64,000 bases of DNA from Pseudomonas corrugata (GCF_001269905.1 NZ_LHVK01000008.1:454526-518525), one strand, 5' to 3'; counted from the stretch's first letter, positions 1-8,320 are shown. Notes: generated from the letters alone by a model not told the origin. A program made the numbers and translations.

Positions 1-293
1 ACGTCCGTGGTGCGCAGCAGGCTGTCATCATGCAGCACGAACAACACGCCGTCCTTGCTGCGTTGCAGGTCGAGCTCCAGGTAATCGGCACCGAGGTCGC
101 GAGCCAGCTTGTAGGACGCTGCGGTGGATTCCGGTGCATCGAACGAAGCACCTCGGTGCGCGATCACCGCCGGCTGGGGAATACCTTGGCGGGTGGCCAA
201 GGCCTTGGGATTCGGCGCCTCGGCGGCCTGAGTCTGACCGAAGCCGAGCAACAGGCTCAGTAACAACGCGCTACGGGTAAAGGTGACAGGCAT
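1..293 (-). CDS. glpQ: glycerophosphodiester phosphodiesterase, N-terminal part (cut by window start)
   Basis: Only the first 97 codons are in the window. The product begins with a hydrophobic signal peptide (about residues 1-23, ending near QTQAA) and continues into the start of a GDPD TIM barrel: IAHRGAS around residue 44 and a downstream LELDLQRSKDG stretch with HDD carry the acidic and His residues that bind metal and start catalysis in this family. It should be a periplasmic enzyme releasing glycerol-3-phosphate from glycerophosphodiesters. The name GlpQ rather than another GDPD rests on the signal peptide and the IAHRGASFDAPEST wording; the C-terminal half is not visible. Confidence 0.85.
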   Translation of the reverse strand, partial: MPVTFTRSALLLSLLLGFGQTQAAEAPNPKALATRQGIPQPAVIAHRGASFDAPESTAASYKLARDLGADYLELDLQRSKDGVLFVLHDDSLLRTTD

Positions 294-533
294 GCTCGAG
301 ATCCTTTCGTCGTTGTGCAAAACCTATCTTTTAACAACTGAACGCTCTGAGCGCTATCGCCAAACCGACATAAACCTATGGGAACGGATTTTTCCCACGT
401 CTTTCCAGGCAGGTTTGCAGTACCCTTGGCAATAGCAGTTTCCCCGACAGAGGGAAACCTGAACCAGCATTCGCATGCCCTGCGTGTAAACCATCGATCA
501 GACGTCCTGCGGGACGCATCCATGAGGTTTACC

Positions 534-860
534 ATGCGCACCACTTCAACCTTCATCTGCCAGGCCGCCGACCAACTTAGAGGCTTTGTCGGCCTGAACC
601 GCAAGAGCGGCCAGTACATCGTGCGCTTCAGCGAAGACGCCTTTGGCATGGACGTGGCCGACGACGGCATCATCCCCACCTGCGAATTCGTCTGGGTACC
701 TGTCACGGACGGCACCATGACCCTCAAGCGTGAGCGGATCCAGCTGCTGCTGGATCAGAACATCGACGATCGCATCAACCTCACCGAACCGTTGCGGGTA
801 TACATGGCACGCAGCGACCTGCCGGAAATCCTGGCGATGCGGCAGTTGGTAAAAGGATGA
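534..860 (+). CDS. conserved hypothetical protein, about 108 aa
   Basis: A small cytoplasmic-looking protein with no signal peptide or membrane segment and no motif I recognise. I chose the ATG that begins MRTTSTFI; another in-frame ATG lies 12 bases upstream (MRFTMRT), and the open frame continues further upstream without a convincing start. It sits alone between the divergent glpQ start and a REP palindrome. Composition and codon use look like the neighbouring core genes, so I regard it as real. Function unknown. Confidence 0.6.
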   Translation: MRTTSTFICQAADQLRGFVGLNRKSGQYIVRFSEDAFGMDVADDGIIPTCEFVWVPVTDGTMTLKRERIQLLLDQNIDDRINLTEPLRVYMARSDLPEILAMRQLVKG

Positions 861-923
861 TCCCCGCCGCACATCCCTGTAGGAGCGGCCACACTCAGCA
901 TGGATGCAAGCAGACCCACCGCT

Positions 924-945
924 ATCGCGAGCAGGCTCGCTCCCA
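924..945. repeat. REP palindrome, family A (single copy)
   Basis: Contains the GCGAGCAGGCTCGC palindrome followed by TCCCAC, the commonest REP core in this window. It lies between two genes and has no inverted partner nearby. Confidence 0.8.
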
Positions 946-964
946 CGAGGATTTGTGGTGGCTG

Positions 965-1279
965 TCAGGGTTGGCGTCGGAACGCGTAATCCCGTTCGAC
1001 CTTGCACACCCGTGTATGACAATGGGCATACCAGGTAGAACGGCCACGCTCGCGGACGGCACGGTGTTCGGGGTGCTGCTTCCAGGCCAGGATTGCCGCC
1101 TCGCTGCTCCAGTACGATACGGTAATACCCAGACCATCTTCACCCCGTGCCGATTCGATGCCGAGAAATCCTGGTTGCTCTCTCGCCAGTGTCACCATGC
1201 GTTCGGCAGCTTCGGCGTAACCCTTGTCCCCCTCGGTACGCAGGGTGGTGAAAATCACGGCGTAATACTGACCGTTCAT
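965..1279 (-). CDS. antibiotic biosynthesis monooxygenase (ABM)-fold protein
   Basis: A 104-residue protein of the size and pattern of the dimeric ferredoxin-like ABM family: YYAVIFTTLRT forms the first strand, then a helix (YAEAAERMVTLAREQPGFLGIE), and a YWSSEAAILAWKQHPEHR segment typical of heme-degrading or quinol monooxygenase-like members. The ATG overlaps the stop of the upstream amidotransferase gene as ATGA, so the two are translationally coupled. The substrate cannot be told from sequence, and many members of this family have no known reaction. Confidence 0.8.
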   Translation of the reverse strand: MNGQYYAVIFTTLRTEGDKGYAEAAERMVTLAREQPGFLGIESARGEDGLGITVSYWSSEAAILAWKQHPEHRAVRERGRSTWYAHCHTRVCKVERDYAFRRQP

Positions 1280-1986
1280 GGCATCTCCCTCGCACATGCC
1301 TGGACAAAGGCCTTGACCAGCGGCGGCACACGATCTTCCAGTGCTGCGCGTTCGGGCTGGAACAGGGTTGCGACGAAGAACGGATGATCCCGCAGTTCCA
1401 CGGCCCGCAGCTCGCCCGCGGAGTCCCGGGCCACGGCATGCAGGCGGCCGCTCAGCAAATCCCGCTCAAATGCTGGATTGACGCCAAAGCGGCACCGATA
1501 GCCTTCGAACACTGTCCGGCGGCCATAGGCTTCGGCAATCAACGACTGCGCATCAAGCTGAAGGCTGTCGATGGTTTCGACCAATGCACAGCTCAGTGGC
1601 GTCAGCAACGCCCGTTCTGCACCGGGGGAGGTTTCGCCGTGGGCGGCATCGGTCCAGCCCATCACGTGACGCGCGTACTCCAGCACGGCATGCTGAAACC
1701 CACCGCAGGTACCCAGGAACGGACGACGTTGTTCGCGGGCAAAGCGAATGGCGTGCAAGGCGCCGTTTTCGTCTCGGTAGGGGCTGCCGGGTACGCACCA
1801 GATGCCGTCGAAGTCGTTCAGAGAGGTGTCGTCGGCGATCAGATCCGTCGCCAACCATTGAAAGCTGACGCCCTGGCCGGATTGCCTGCTGACCAGGTCA
1901 AGTGCAATGGGAATAGCCCGATGGGCCGTTATTTGCGGGTCGTGGTCGCCGATCAGGGCGATGTGCAAAGGACGCTGGGTTTCCAT
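1276..1986 (-). CDS. class I glutamine amidotransferase-like protein (CTP synthase C-terminal-like)
   Basis: 236 residues that resemble the glutaminase domain of CTP synthase without the synthetase domain. GTCGGFQHAVLEYAR near residue 93 carries the nucleophile Cys in the GxCxGxQ-like elbow, and FQPE near the C-terminus (about residue 210) resembles the HPE motif but has Gln where the catalytic His usually is. This matches stand-alone proteins I recall being annotated as CTP synthase C-terminal region-related (seleno)protein. The changed HPE motif makes glutaminase activity doubtful. It is the first gene of a two-gene unit with the ABM-fold gene and is divergent from a LysR gene, which may control it. 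Confidence 0.8.
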   Translation of the reverse strand: METQRPLHIALIGDHDPQITAHRAIPIALDLVSRQSGQGVSFQWLATDLIADDTSLNDFDGIWCVPGSPYRDENGALHAIRFAREQRRPFLGTCGGFQHAVLEYARHVMGWTDAAHGETSPGAERALLTPLSCALVETIDSLQLDAQSLIAEAYGRRTVFEGYRCRFGVNPAFERDLLSGRLHAVARDSAGELRAVELRDHPFFVATLFQPERAALEDRVPPLVKAFVQACAREMP

Positions 1987-2063
1987 GGAGAGCTCGCCGC
2001 TTGTTGATTGCTGGCAGCCACTATAGATTGGCGTTCACGCACTCAATATTGGCGTTTATCCAA

Positions 2064-2948
2064 GTGTTCAATGCACCGGCGCACTATCGTCTGGATTATC
2101 CCGATCTCTCTCTGATCCTGGCGTTGGTCCGTGGCGGCTCTCTGGCTCGGGCTGCGCGCTTGCTTGATGTGGATGTGTCCACGGTATTCCGCTCGGTACG
2201 CCGGCTCGAGGCGGCCCTGGGCCAACCCTTGTTCGAGAAAAGCCGTGCCGGGTATTTGCCCACGAGTCTGGCCCAGACGCTGTCCGAACAGGCCGAGCGT
2301 GCCGAGCAGGCCCTGGAGGCTGCACGTATCGGTGTGGAGCAGGGCGGTGAGGTTGTCACTGGCACTGTACGCCTGACCTGCACCGACTCTGTCCTGCAAG
2401 CGTTGCTGCTGCCCGCACTGGCGCGGTTCATGCCGGCCTATCCAGCATTGGTCCTCGAGTTGAGCACCTCGAACGACTTCGCCAATCTGAGTCGCCGCGA
2501 TGCCGACATTGCCTTGCGCCTGACCCGCACACCGCCGGAACATCTGGTGGGCCGCCACTTGGGCGATGTCGTCTACCGAGTCTGCGCCAGTCCGACCTAC
2601 CTGCCTTCGGCGAATAGGGATGACCTGGCGTCCCTGACCTGGATCGCACCGGACGACTTCCTCCCCGATCACCCCACCGTGGCGTGGCGGCGACAGCATC
2701 TACCCGGCGTGATGCCTGCCTATCGCTGCAACAGCATGCTCTCTGTCGCCGAGTTGGCGCGGGCCGGTTTGGGTGTTGCCGCGTTGCCTGATTTTCTGAT
2801 CGGTAAGGGCCAGGGCCTGATCCCCTTCGGCGAACCGCTGGAGGGCTATGACACAGCACTCTGGCTTCTGACACGACCAGACTGCCGCGCCTTGCGTTCG
2901 GTAGTGACACTGTTCGACGAGTTGGGGCGAAATCTGCGGCAGAGCTGA
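2064..2948 (+). CDS. LysR-family transcriptional regulator
   Basis: An N-terminal winged helix-turn-helix (LSLILALVRGGSLARAARLLDVDVSTVFRSVRRLEAALG, about residues 12-46) is followed by a LysR effector-binding domain to the C-terminus. I use the GTG at 2064, which gives 294 aa, the usual LysR length; an upstream TTG at 2001 would add 21 residues unlike the family, and no strong ribosome binding site decides between them. It is divergent from the amidotransferase/ABM pair, about 80 bases away, the classical arrangement for a LysR protein and its target. The effector is unknown. Confidence 0.85.
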   Translation: MFNAPAHYRLDYPDLSLILALVRGGSLARAARLLDVDVSTVFRSVRRLEAALGQPLFEKSRAGYLPTSLAQTLSEQAERAEQALEAARIGVEQGGEVVTGTVRLTCTDSVLQALLLPALARFMPAYPALVLELSTSNDFANLSRRDADIALRLTRTPPEHLVGRHLGDVVYRVCASPTYLPSANRDDLASLTWIAPDDFLPDHPTVAWRRQHLPGVMPAYRCNSMLSVAELARAGLGVAALPDFLIGKGQGLIPFGEPLEGYDTALWLLTRPDCRALRSVVTLFDELGRNLRQS

Positions 2949-3033
2949 TGTTTAACGAGCGCAGCGTTGATAGAGGATAATCGCCCAACGGTTATAGTGC
3001 CTTCAGCAACAGCCCTTGGCGGAGAACATCACG

Positions 3034-3567
3034 ATGGCGACCCCTTACCACCCCAGCCCCGCAACGCCGGTTGATCACTTGCGTTTTCATCGCCCTCACG
3101 CGCATCTGGGACCCACCTTCGGGAATGATCGCTTTGCATTGCGAGCGGAGGCGTTCGCGCGTTTTTTCGGCACTCCGATGTTCCTCGGCGCGCAAACCTT
3201 GATTGTGCTGATCTGGATAGGCTTGAACCTGTCGGGTGTCGTTCATTTCGATGCCTACCCGTTCATCTTGCTGAACCTGGCGTTCAGCCTGCAGTCGGCC
3301 TACGCCGCCCCGCTGATCCTGCTGGCGCAAACCCGCCAGGCCGCTCGGGACAAAGCCCAAGCGGAAGCCGATGCACAACATCGCGAAGCCCTTGCCATTG
3401 CCAACAGCGAGCGTCAGGCCCAGGCGGCGCACAATACGGCGCAGTTGCTCGAATTGCTGGAACAGAACACCCGTCTGACAGAAATGACCAAGGCACTGAC
3501 CGAGCGTATCGACAGCCTGACCACCGAAATGCACCAGAAATTTGTGAACACGCCCGCGGGGCATTAA
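3034..3567 (+). CDS. DUF1003 membrane protein
   Basis: 177 residues. The segment FGNDRFALRAEAFARFFGTPMFLGAQTLIVLIWIGLN leads into two transmembrane helices (about residues 48-70 and 78-100) separated by a short polar link containing FDAYPFILLN, the signature region of DUF1003. A long charged coiled coil rich in Ala, Gln and Glu fills the C-terminal half. Start: the ATG with GGAG upstream, rather than an earlier in-frame TTG. Inner-membrane location is likely. No function is known for the family. Confidence 0.85.
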   Translation: MATPYHPSPATPVDHLRFHRPHAHLGPTFGNDRFALRAEAFARFFGTPMFLGAQTLIVLIWIGLNLSGVVHFDAYPFILLNLAFSLQSAYAAPLILLAQTRQAARDKAQAEADAQHREALAIANSERQAQAAHNTAQLLELLEQNTRLTEMTKALTERIDSLTTEMHQKFVNTPAGH

Positions 3568-3595
3568 TCCTCATTCCGCGTTCGTAGCGGGGCGC

Positions 3596-4210
3596 TCAAG
3601 CCTGGTAGCAAATCAGGAACATGTCGAGAGCCGACTCGATCACCTGCACTTGTTCATCCAGGGTCAGGCTCGGCTGCCCCATGGAGATCTGTGGCCAGAA
3701 GGCGAAAGTCTTGATCAACCCGTGCATTTGCTGGGCAGCGAATTGCGGCTCCACGGGCTTCAGCCGGCCATCGACCTGGGCTTGGCGAATCCAGGTGGTG
3801 AGGCCTTCTTCACGTTGGCCCATACGTGAAACCATGTCCTGGGCCCGTTCGGGAGAATGTATGGTCGCGGCGATGGCGATACGCGCCAGATCGAGGAAGT
3901 TCTCGTCCGACATCATCCGCAGCTTGGCTTGCAGCAACCGACCCAACTGCTCACGCAAAGGCTCCAACGGGTTGTAGGCCATTTCTTGTTCAGCAGTGAT
4001 GCTGTTCCATAGCCGATTCAGGATTTCAGCGAACAACTCCTCCTTGCTGGGAAAGTGGTTGTACACCGTACGCTTCGACACACCGGCGGTCGCTGCGATC
4101 TTGTCCATGCTGGTGATCTCGAAACCGCTGCTGCGGAACTCGGCAATCGCGGCCTGGAGAATGGCTTCGCGTTTCCGTTCGGTGAGGCGCTGCGGTACGG
4201 TCATGGGCAT
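3596..4210 (-). CDS. TetR-family transcriptional repressor
   Basis: 204 residues with an N-terminal TetR helix-turn-helix (ILQAAIAEFRSSGFEITSMDKIAATAGVSKRTVYNHFPSKEELFAE, about residues 16-61) and a ligand-binding C-terminal region with SMGQPSLTLDEQ, close to the AcrR/PsrA-type TetR_C group. Two in-frame ATGs (MPM) are possible starts. The gene is divergent from the metallo-beta-lactamase-fold gene, and the gap contains an 18-base palindrome that is a good operator candidate, so it probably represses that gene and itself. The inducer is unknown. Confidence 0.9.
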   Translation of the reverse strand: MPMTVPQRLTERKREAILQAAIAEFRSSGFEITSMDKIAATAGVSKRTVYNHFPSKEELFAEILNRLWNSITAEQEMAYNPLEPLREQLGRLLQAKLRMMSDENFLDLARIAIAATIHSPERAQDMVSRMGQREEGLTTWIRQAQVDGRLKPVEPQFAAQQMHGLIKTFAFWPQISMGQPSLTLDEQVQVIESALDMFLICYQA

Positions 4211-4279
4211 CCGTCGGTTGAGGAAAGGGGAGTTACACTTGGTAGTTTACTTGCTCCCGGGATTCATGCAATCTAGAAA

Positions 4280-4297
4280 CTACACCGAGTGGTGTAG
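4280..4297. promoter_or_regulatory. candidate TetR operator
   Basis: Perfect 7-base inverted repeat CTACACC-GAGT-GGTGTAG between the divergent TetR gene and the MBL-fold hydrolase gene. Its length and position fit a TetR-family operator. Assignment is by position only. Confidence 0.55.
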
Positions 4298-4389
4298 ATT
4301 TAGCGTGAGGGCTGAGCGTAAACGTCGCAGCCACAAATGTCCCGCAACGGCGAAGCACAATGCCGGCGACGCCCTTGGAGTTATCGCAT

Positions 4390-5448
4390 ATGAGTAATTC
4401 TGCTTCCTCGACCGACAGCGCAGCTGCCAATGCTGCCTCCCGACACGAACAAGGGAAGTATCGCAATCACGCCCATACCCCGCGAGAAGGGTTCGGCCAG
4501 ATACTGCGTATCATCTGGAACATGCTGCTCCACAAACCGCGCACCACCCGTCCGGCGGGCGCCATCACCGTCCAACCGCTGACACGCGCCGAGCTGCTGG
4601 CAGCACCGAACCACAGTGTGTTCCGTCTCGGCCATTCTACGGTTCTACTCAAGCTGCGCGACAAATTCTGGATCACCGACCCGGTTTTCTCCGACCGTGC
4701 GTCGCCGGTGCAATGGGCCGGTCCCAAGCGTTTCCATCAGCCACCCATCAGTCTGGAAGACCTGCCGCCGATCGAAGCGGTGATTCTTTCCCATGACCAT
4801 TACGATCACCTTGATTACCAGGCCATCCTCAAGCTTGCCGCCAAGACCCGGCACTTCCTGACACCCCTTGGCGTGGGCGACACCCTGGTCAAATGGGGCA
4901 TCGAAGCCAGCAAGGTACGTCAGCTGGATTGGTGGCAGGGTACCGAAGTGGATGGTATCGAGTTCATTGCCACCCCATCGCAGCATTTTTCCGGTCGCGG
5001 TGTGTTCGATGGCAACAGCACGCTATGGGCGTCATGGGTAATGATCAATGGCGGCACGCGGATCTTCTTCAGCGGTGACACCGGTTATTTCGACGGTTTC
5101 AAGCGCATCGGCGAGCGATACGGCCCCTTTGATCTCACGCTGATGGAAACCGGCGCCTATAACGTCGATTGGCCCCACGTCCACATGCAGCCGGAGCAGA
5201 CTCTCCAGGCGCATATCGACCTCAGGGGCCGTTGGCTGCTGCCGATTCACAATGGCACGTTCGACCTGGCGATGCATGCCTGGTTTGAACCCTTCGACCG
5301 CATCCTGGACTTGGCCTGGGAGCGCAATGTGTCCATCACCACGCCGCAAATGGGCGAAGCCTTCACCCTGACCCATCCGAATCGCGGCTATGCCTGGTGG
5401 TTGGATGTAGAGACCTCTATCTATCAGAACCAGACTGGCGCGGCCTGA
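4390..5448 (+). CDS. MBL-fold metal-dependent hydrolase, NAPE-PLD/UlaG-like
   Basis: 352 residues with a beta-lactamase-like fold: HSTVLLKL near residue 82, the metal-binding HDHYDH motif at 135-140, a PSQHFSGR motif, and FFSGDTGYF, with later His residues in LPIHNGTFDL. This pattern is that of N-acyl-phosphatidylethanolamine phospholipase D-like hydrolases (lipoprotein ATPases aside, often annotated MBL fold metallo-hydrolase). I use the ATG preceded by GGAGTTATCGCAT; an earlier in-frame start would add ten residues. There is no signal peptide. It is divergent from a TetR gene with a shared operator-like palindrome, suggesting induction by a small hydrophobic compound. Confidence 0.85.
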   Translation: MSNSASSTDSAAANAASRHEQGKYRNHAHTPREGFGQILRIIWNMLLHKPRTTRPAGAITVQPLTRAELLAAPNHSVFRLGHSTVLLKLRDKFWITDPVFSDRASPVQWAGPKRFHQPPISLEDLPPIEAVILSHDHYDHLDYQAILKLAAKTRHFLTPLGVGDTLVKWGIEASKVRQLDWWQGTEVDGIEFIATPSQHFSGRGVFDGNSTLWASWVMINGGTRIFFSGDTGYFDGFKRIGERYGPFDLTLMETGAYNVDWPHVHMQPEQTLQAHIDLRGRWLLPIHNGTFDLAMHAWFEPFDRILDLAWERNVSITTPQMGEAFTLTHPNRGYAWWLDVETSIYQNQTGAA

Positions 5449-5468
5449 TACCTGATGCAACGATCCGG

Positions 5469-5786
5469 TTATTCGATCATCGCGTAGTCGGGCCGTCCCG
5501 CCGGATCCGGCGTGGCGCCCTTGATGTTCATGCCACGCCCCGGTGCAAAGCCGGGGAAGAACACCAGGCCTTCGGCTTCAAGGCAGAACGCGAGCGCCAG
5601 GCGTGTCACATCGAGCAACTCGCCTCCCGCTTCGAAGCGCCGGATAGCCTTGACCGAAACCCCGGACTGCCGGGACAGTTCCTCGACGCTCCAGCCGAGC
5701 ATGGCTCGGGCCTGTGCGCTGTGGGCAGGAGTGAATTGATAGACAGCGATGCGTTCCAGGGTGGTTTTGATTGCGAGAGAGGCCAT
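5469..5786 (-). CDS. XRE-family helix-turn-helix regulator
   Basis: 105 residues. The helix-turn-helix spans QARAMLGWSVEELSRQSGVSVKAIRRFEAG (about residues 22-52), typical of Cro/CI-like XRE proteins, followed by a short FFPGFAPGRGMNI segment often seen at the end of small Pseudomonas XRE regulators. Start: the ATG with GGAG 6 bases upstream (MASLAIK) rather than the one four codons before it. A LexA-type box CTGT-N8-ACAG lies about 32 bases upstream, so the gene may be damage-inducible. It is convergent with the MBL-fold gene. Confidence 0.85.
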   Translation of the reverse strand: MASLAIKTTLERIAVYQFTPAHSAQARAMLGWSVEELSRQSGVSVKAIRRFEAGGELLDVTRLALAFCLEAEGLVFFPGFAPGRGMNIKGATPDPAGRPDYAMIE

Positions 5787-5817
5787 GGGATACTCCAAAG
5801 CAGTGGATTCAAAAATA

Positions 5818-5833
5818 CTGTGTTTTTGTACAG
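5818..5833. promoter_or_regulatory. LexA (SOS) box-like palindrome
   Basis: CTGT-GTTTTTGT-ACAG, flanked as ACTGT...ACAGT, matches the gammaproteobacterial LexA consensus CTGT-N8-ACAG. It lies just upstream of the XRE gene on the minus strand, where it would overlap the promoter; the gene on the other side starts about 100 bases away. Confidence 0.6.
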
Positions 5834-5934
5834 TTGTTTTGAGGCCGGATCAATCTCATTTTTTTGATGGGTGACCAGTGGCCTGCTCCAGCCAAGCGCT
5901 CGGTGTACCCTGGTGTCTAGCGAAGGAGGGTGGT

Positions 5935-6285
5935 ATGTCGATTCCCGACAGTGACTGGAAAAATTACAATGAGCTTTACAAGCTGGCACTGGACCGCTTC
6001 TGCCAAGGGGTTCTTGCTGATGCCCAGACGATCGCTCAGAACGAAACTCTATCGGCCCACGCTCGATACGCAACGCTGTATGGCCTCATACGCAATCGAG
6101 ACAAGGACCTGGCGATGGCCTTCAACGGACGTCGACGCAAAGAAGTTTCGCTATCTTTGAGGCTGATGGTCGCCTATGACCTGCTGAGCGATCAGGAGCT
6201 GATGGTTCTGAGCGACGAGTTACGAGAACGGATTTCCGACGCTGTTCGTCAGCCCTATGAAATCGAATGGGTCACAGACGCTTAG
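5935..6285 (+). CDS. hypothetical alpha-helical protein, 116 aa
   Basis: MSIPDSDWKNYNELYKLAL begins a protein that looks entirely helical and soluble, rich in Leu, Arg, Asp and Glu. I recall similar Pseudomonas proteins carrying an implausible ABC-transporter substrate-binding label; nothing in this sequence (no signal peptide, wrong size) supports that name. The start is well defined by AAGGAGGG seven bases before the ATG. The next gene starts 22 bases after the stop, so the two are probably cotranscribed. Function unknown. Confidence 0.75.
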   Translation: MSIPDSDWKNYNELYKLALDRFCQGVLADAQTIAQNETLSAHARYATLYGLIRNRDKDLAMAFNGRRRKEVSLSLRLMVAYDLLSDQELMVLSDELRERISDAVRQPYEIEWVTDA

Positions 6286-6307
6286 TCCTTTTCAAGCAGA
6301 GAACAGC

Positions 6308-7003
6308 ATGTTGATCTTCAATTGCACCGAAGCGGCTTGTAACTTCTTTAGCCGCGTGCACAAAGGCAAGAAAATCACTCCCATGGAGAAGCCACCGTCA
6401 CCCGTTATCGAGGACGATGAGGTGGTTGAATTCGCCGAACAGTGGCTGGTCCATGCCATCACTGTGCAACGCAAGCACGTATTGTTCGTCATCCACGTGC
6501 ATACACGTTATTGCATGATCTTCGCTGACGCCAAAAAAGCTGACGTGGAAGGTTTTATTCATCGGTTTTCCGAGCGTTGGATCAATGGCTTGATGCGCCA
6601 CGCCGGGCAATATGACCTTTTGCACTGGATCGATGACGAGCCAATGATGGCCCGCTTCCAGGAAAGTTGTCATGAGTACGTTTTTTACAAGCGCGGCCAT
6701 CGCGGTGCGCAAAAGCACATCAACGAAATCTCCTGGGTTTTCGAGGACTGCGCCGCAGAGTGGGGAACGTTGCCTTCTGATGAATTCTCCGCAGGCCGCT
6801 TTGATGGTGATATGAACAACACGCCGAGAAGCAGCAAGGGGCACAAGGACTATTACTTCCCCGATGAGGAAATGATCATTCACTGGTTGCGGCGTTATGG
6901 TGGCCTGGATGAGCCCAGCCTCCAGAAAGCCCGTGAACGACGTATGGAAGTGAAACGGGAAATGTGGGCATTCGAGCGGCAACTTGCCCAAGGTGCACTA
7001 TGA
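6308..7003 (+). CDS. uncharacterised protein, DUF6933-like, 231 aa
   Basis: Begins MLIFNCTEAACNFFSRV, which resembles the start of DUF6933 proteins, and continues with strand-like segments (HVLFVIHVHTRYCMIFAD) and a helical part ending in a charged tail. No catalytic motif or membrane segment is visible. The ATG at 6308 is chosen because homolog-like sequence begins there; the open frame extends 17 codons upstream into the previous gene. Tight spacing behind the preceding helical protein suggests one transcript. The domain name is from recall and moderately sure. Confidence 0.7.
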   Translation: MLIFNCTEAACNFFSRVHKGKKITPMEKPPSPVIEDDEVVEFAEQWLVHAITVQRKHVLFVIHVHTRYCMIFADAKKADVEGFIHRFSERWINGLMRHAGQYDLLHWIDDEPMMARFQESCHEYVFYKRGHRGAQKHINEISWVFEDCAAEWGTLPSDEFSAGRFDGDMNNTPRSSKGHKDYYFPDEEMIIHWLRRYGGLDEPSLQKARERRMEVKREMWAFERQLAQGAL

Positions 7004-7049
7004 ACAGAAATACCGACGCGTGCAGGGTTGCTGTCAGCCCAAGGCGAGA

Positions 7050-8039
7050 TCAACTATCGGCCAACCCCGGCGCTTCACGAATGATGAAGTGATCCAGGTT
7101 CTCGATCTGGGCACTGAACACCCCGAACGTCTGTTCGGGGTTTTTCTTGCTCGGTACCTGCTTCAGCTCCGGCGTCACGCCATAGAAGAAGCAGTACAGA
7201 TCCCGCTCGCTCTCGGCGGCATGCTTGATCTCTTCCAGAAACGCTTTGCGCTTACGGTACTGATCGATCAGCTTCTTGCTCAGGTAAACGTTGACCGAAT
7301 AGGGCCGTTTCTTCGCCTCGCCCGGTAACTTGACCCAGACCTTTTGCTCGAAGTCGACGCGAAAGCTGGCGCTGTGATAATCCTCGATCTTCTTGATCTT
7401 GCCCCAGTAGATCAGCCCCTTGTTGTCCAGCAGGTATTCGATCTTCTTGAAGAACGACGCATAGGGCGCCGTGTGCTCGCCAATCTTCAGCGGCATGCGC
7501 TTGAGCAGGTCCTTGTCCGCGTAATTCGACACAAAGCATTCCACCGGATGAGCGAAGACACTGGTCTTGTCCGGTGCCGAGTCGCGGCTCGTATGCTCGA
7601 CATGACGGGCAGTTGAAGGCGCTCGCTCTTCGCCCATCACGTCCGCCGCCACCGCCGGGCTGGAAGGCTTGCGCACATACTCACGCCGGGTCAGTAACAG
7701 CTCTGAAGGAAAGTTTTCCTCCCGGCCGTCATCCGCTTCCGCAGCGTCCACCTCCAGGCCGGTTATCGGAGTTTTCAGGCTGGCATAAGGACAACCCTCG
7801 ACATGCCGCGTGCTGGGAATGTTCTTGAAATGCGGCGTGCGCACGTAATTCACATTCTTGGCGTTGAACGTGCCCAGCACATTCGTCGTATCGAACGCCG
7901 CCCGACAGGCATCGTTGGGGCATTGGAATTGTTCCTTCGCCGAATCGAAATCCACCGTCTCGTCGAAGTTCAAATCGCGCACGTCATAGATCGACAGCTT
8001 GTCGTCGAGGCTGCGGCAGTAGGCGAGGTCGAATTTCAT
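7050..8039 (-). CDS. uncharacterised protein with an N-terminal Cys/His cluster, CoiA-like
   Basis: 329 residues. Near residues 40-85 the sequence has CPNDAC, then PHFKN and HVEGCPY, a CX4C...HX3C arrangement that resembles the zinc-binding start of CoiA-like and related nuclease-associated proteins. The rest is charged, with a low-complexity middle (about residues 90-165) and a C-terminal domain with strands such as FRVDFEQKVWVKL and ends in an FGVFSAQIENLDHFII stretch. I do not recognise the C-terminal domain. Neighbours are a toxin-antitoxin remnant and an HNH endonuclease on the same strand. Mobile or defence association is inference from context only. Confidence 0.7.
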   Translation of the reverse strand: MKFDLAYCRSLDDKLSIYDVRDLNFDETVDFDSAKEQFQCPNDACRAAFDTTNVLGTFNAKNVNYVRTPHFKNIPSTRHVEGCPYASLKTPITGLEVDAAEADDGREENFPSELLLTRREYVRKPSSPAVAADVMGEERAPSTARHVEHTSRDSAPDKTSVFAHPVECFVSNYADKDLLKRMPLKIGEHTAPYASFFKKIEYLLDNKGLIYWGKIKKIEDYHSASFRVDFEQKVWVKLPGEAKKRPYSVNVYLSKKLIDQYRKRKAFLEEIKHAAESERDLYCFFYGVTPELKQVPSKKNPEQTFGVFSAQIENLDHFIIREAPGLADS

Positions 8040-8187
8040 GGCGGGCTCGGGTCCTTGAGTGGGGGAGGGTATTAATAGCGGGAGACGGGGCGGGTTGCAC
8101 TGAATGTTTTCAATGCATTACAAAATCGCAGCTATGGATCAGTCAATGCAGGGCATGTTTGATAGACAGTCTGCTTAACGCAGGCCC

Positions 8188-8320
8188 TGTGGCGAGGGGA
8201 TTCATCCCCGCTGGGCTGCGAAGCAGCCCCAACACAGACAATTACAATCTGTCTGATACACCGAAATGCCTGGGTTTGGGGCCGCTTCGCAGCCCAGCGG
8301 GGATGAATCCCCTCGCCACA
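8188..8320. repeat. inverted pair of REP elements, family B
   Basis: Two copies of the CTGTGGCGAGGGGATTCATCC-type element with adjacent GCTGGGCTGCGAAGC in opposite orientation, separated by about 50 bases; the arms can pair into a long hairpin. This accounts for most of the roughly 340-base gap downstream of the 7050-8039 gene start. Confidence 0.85.
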
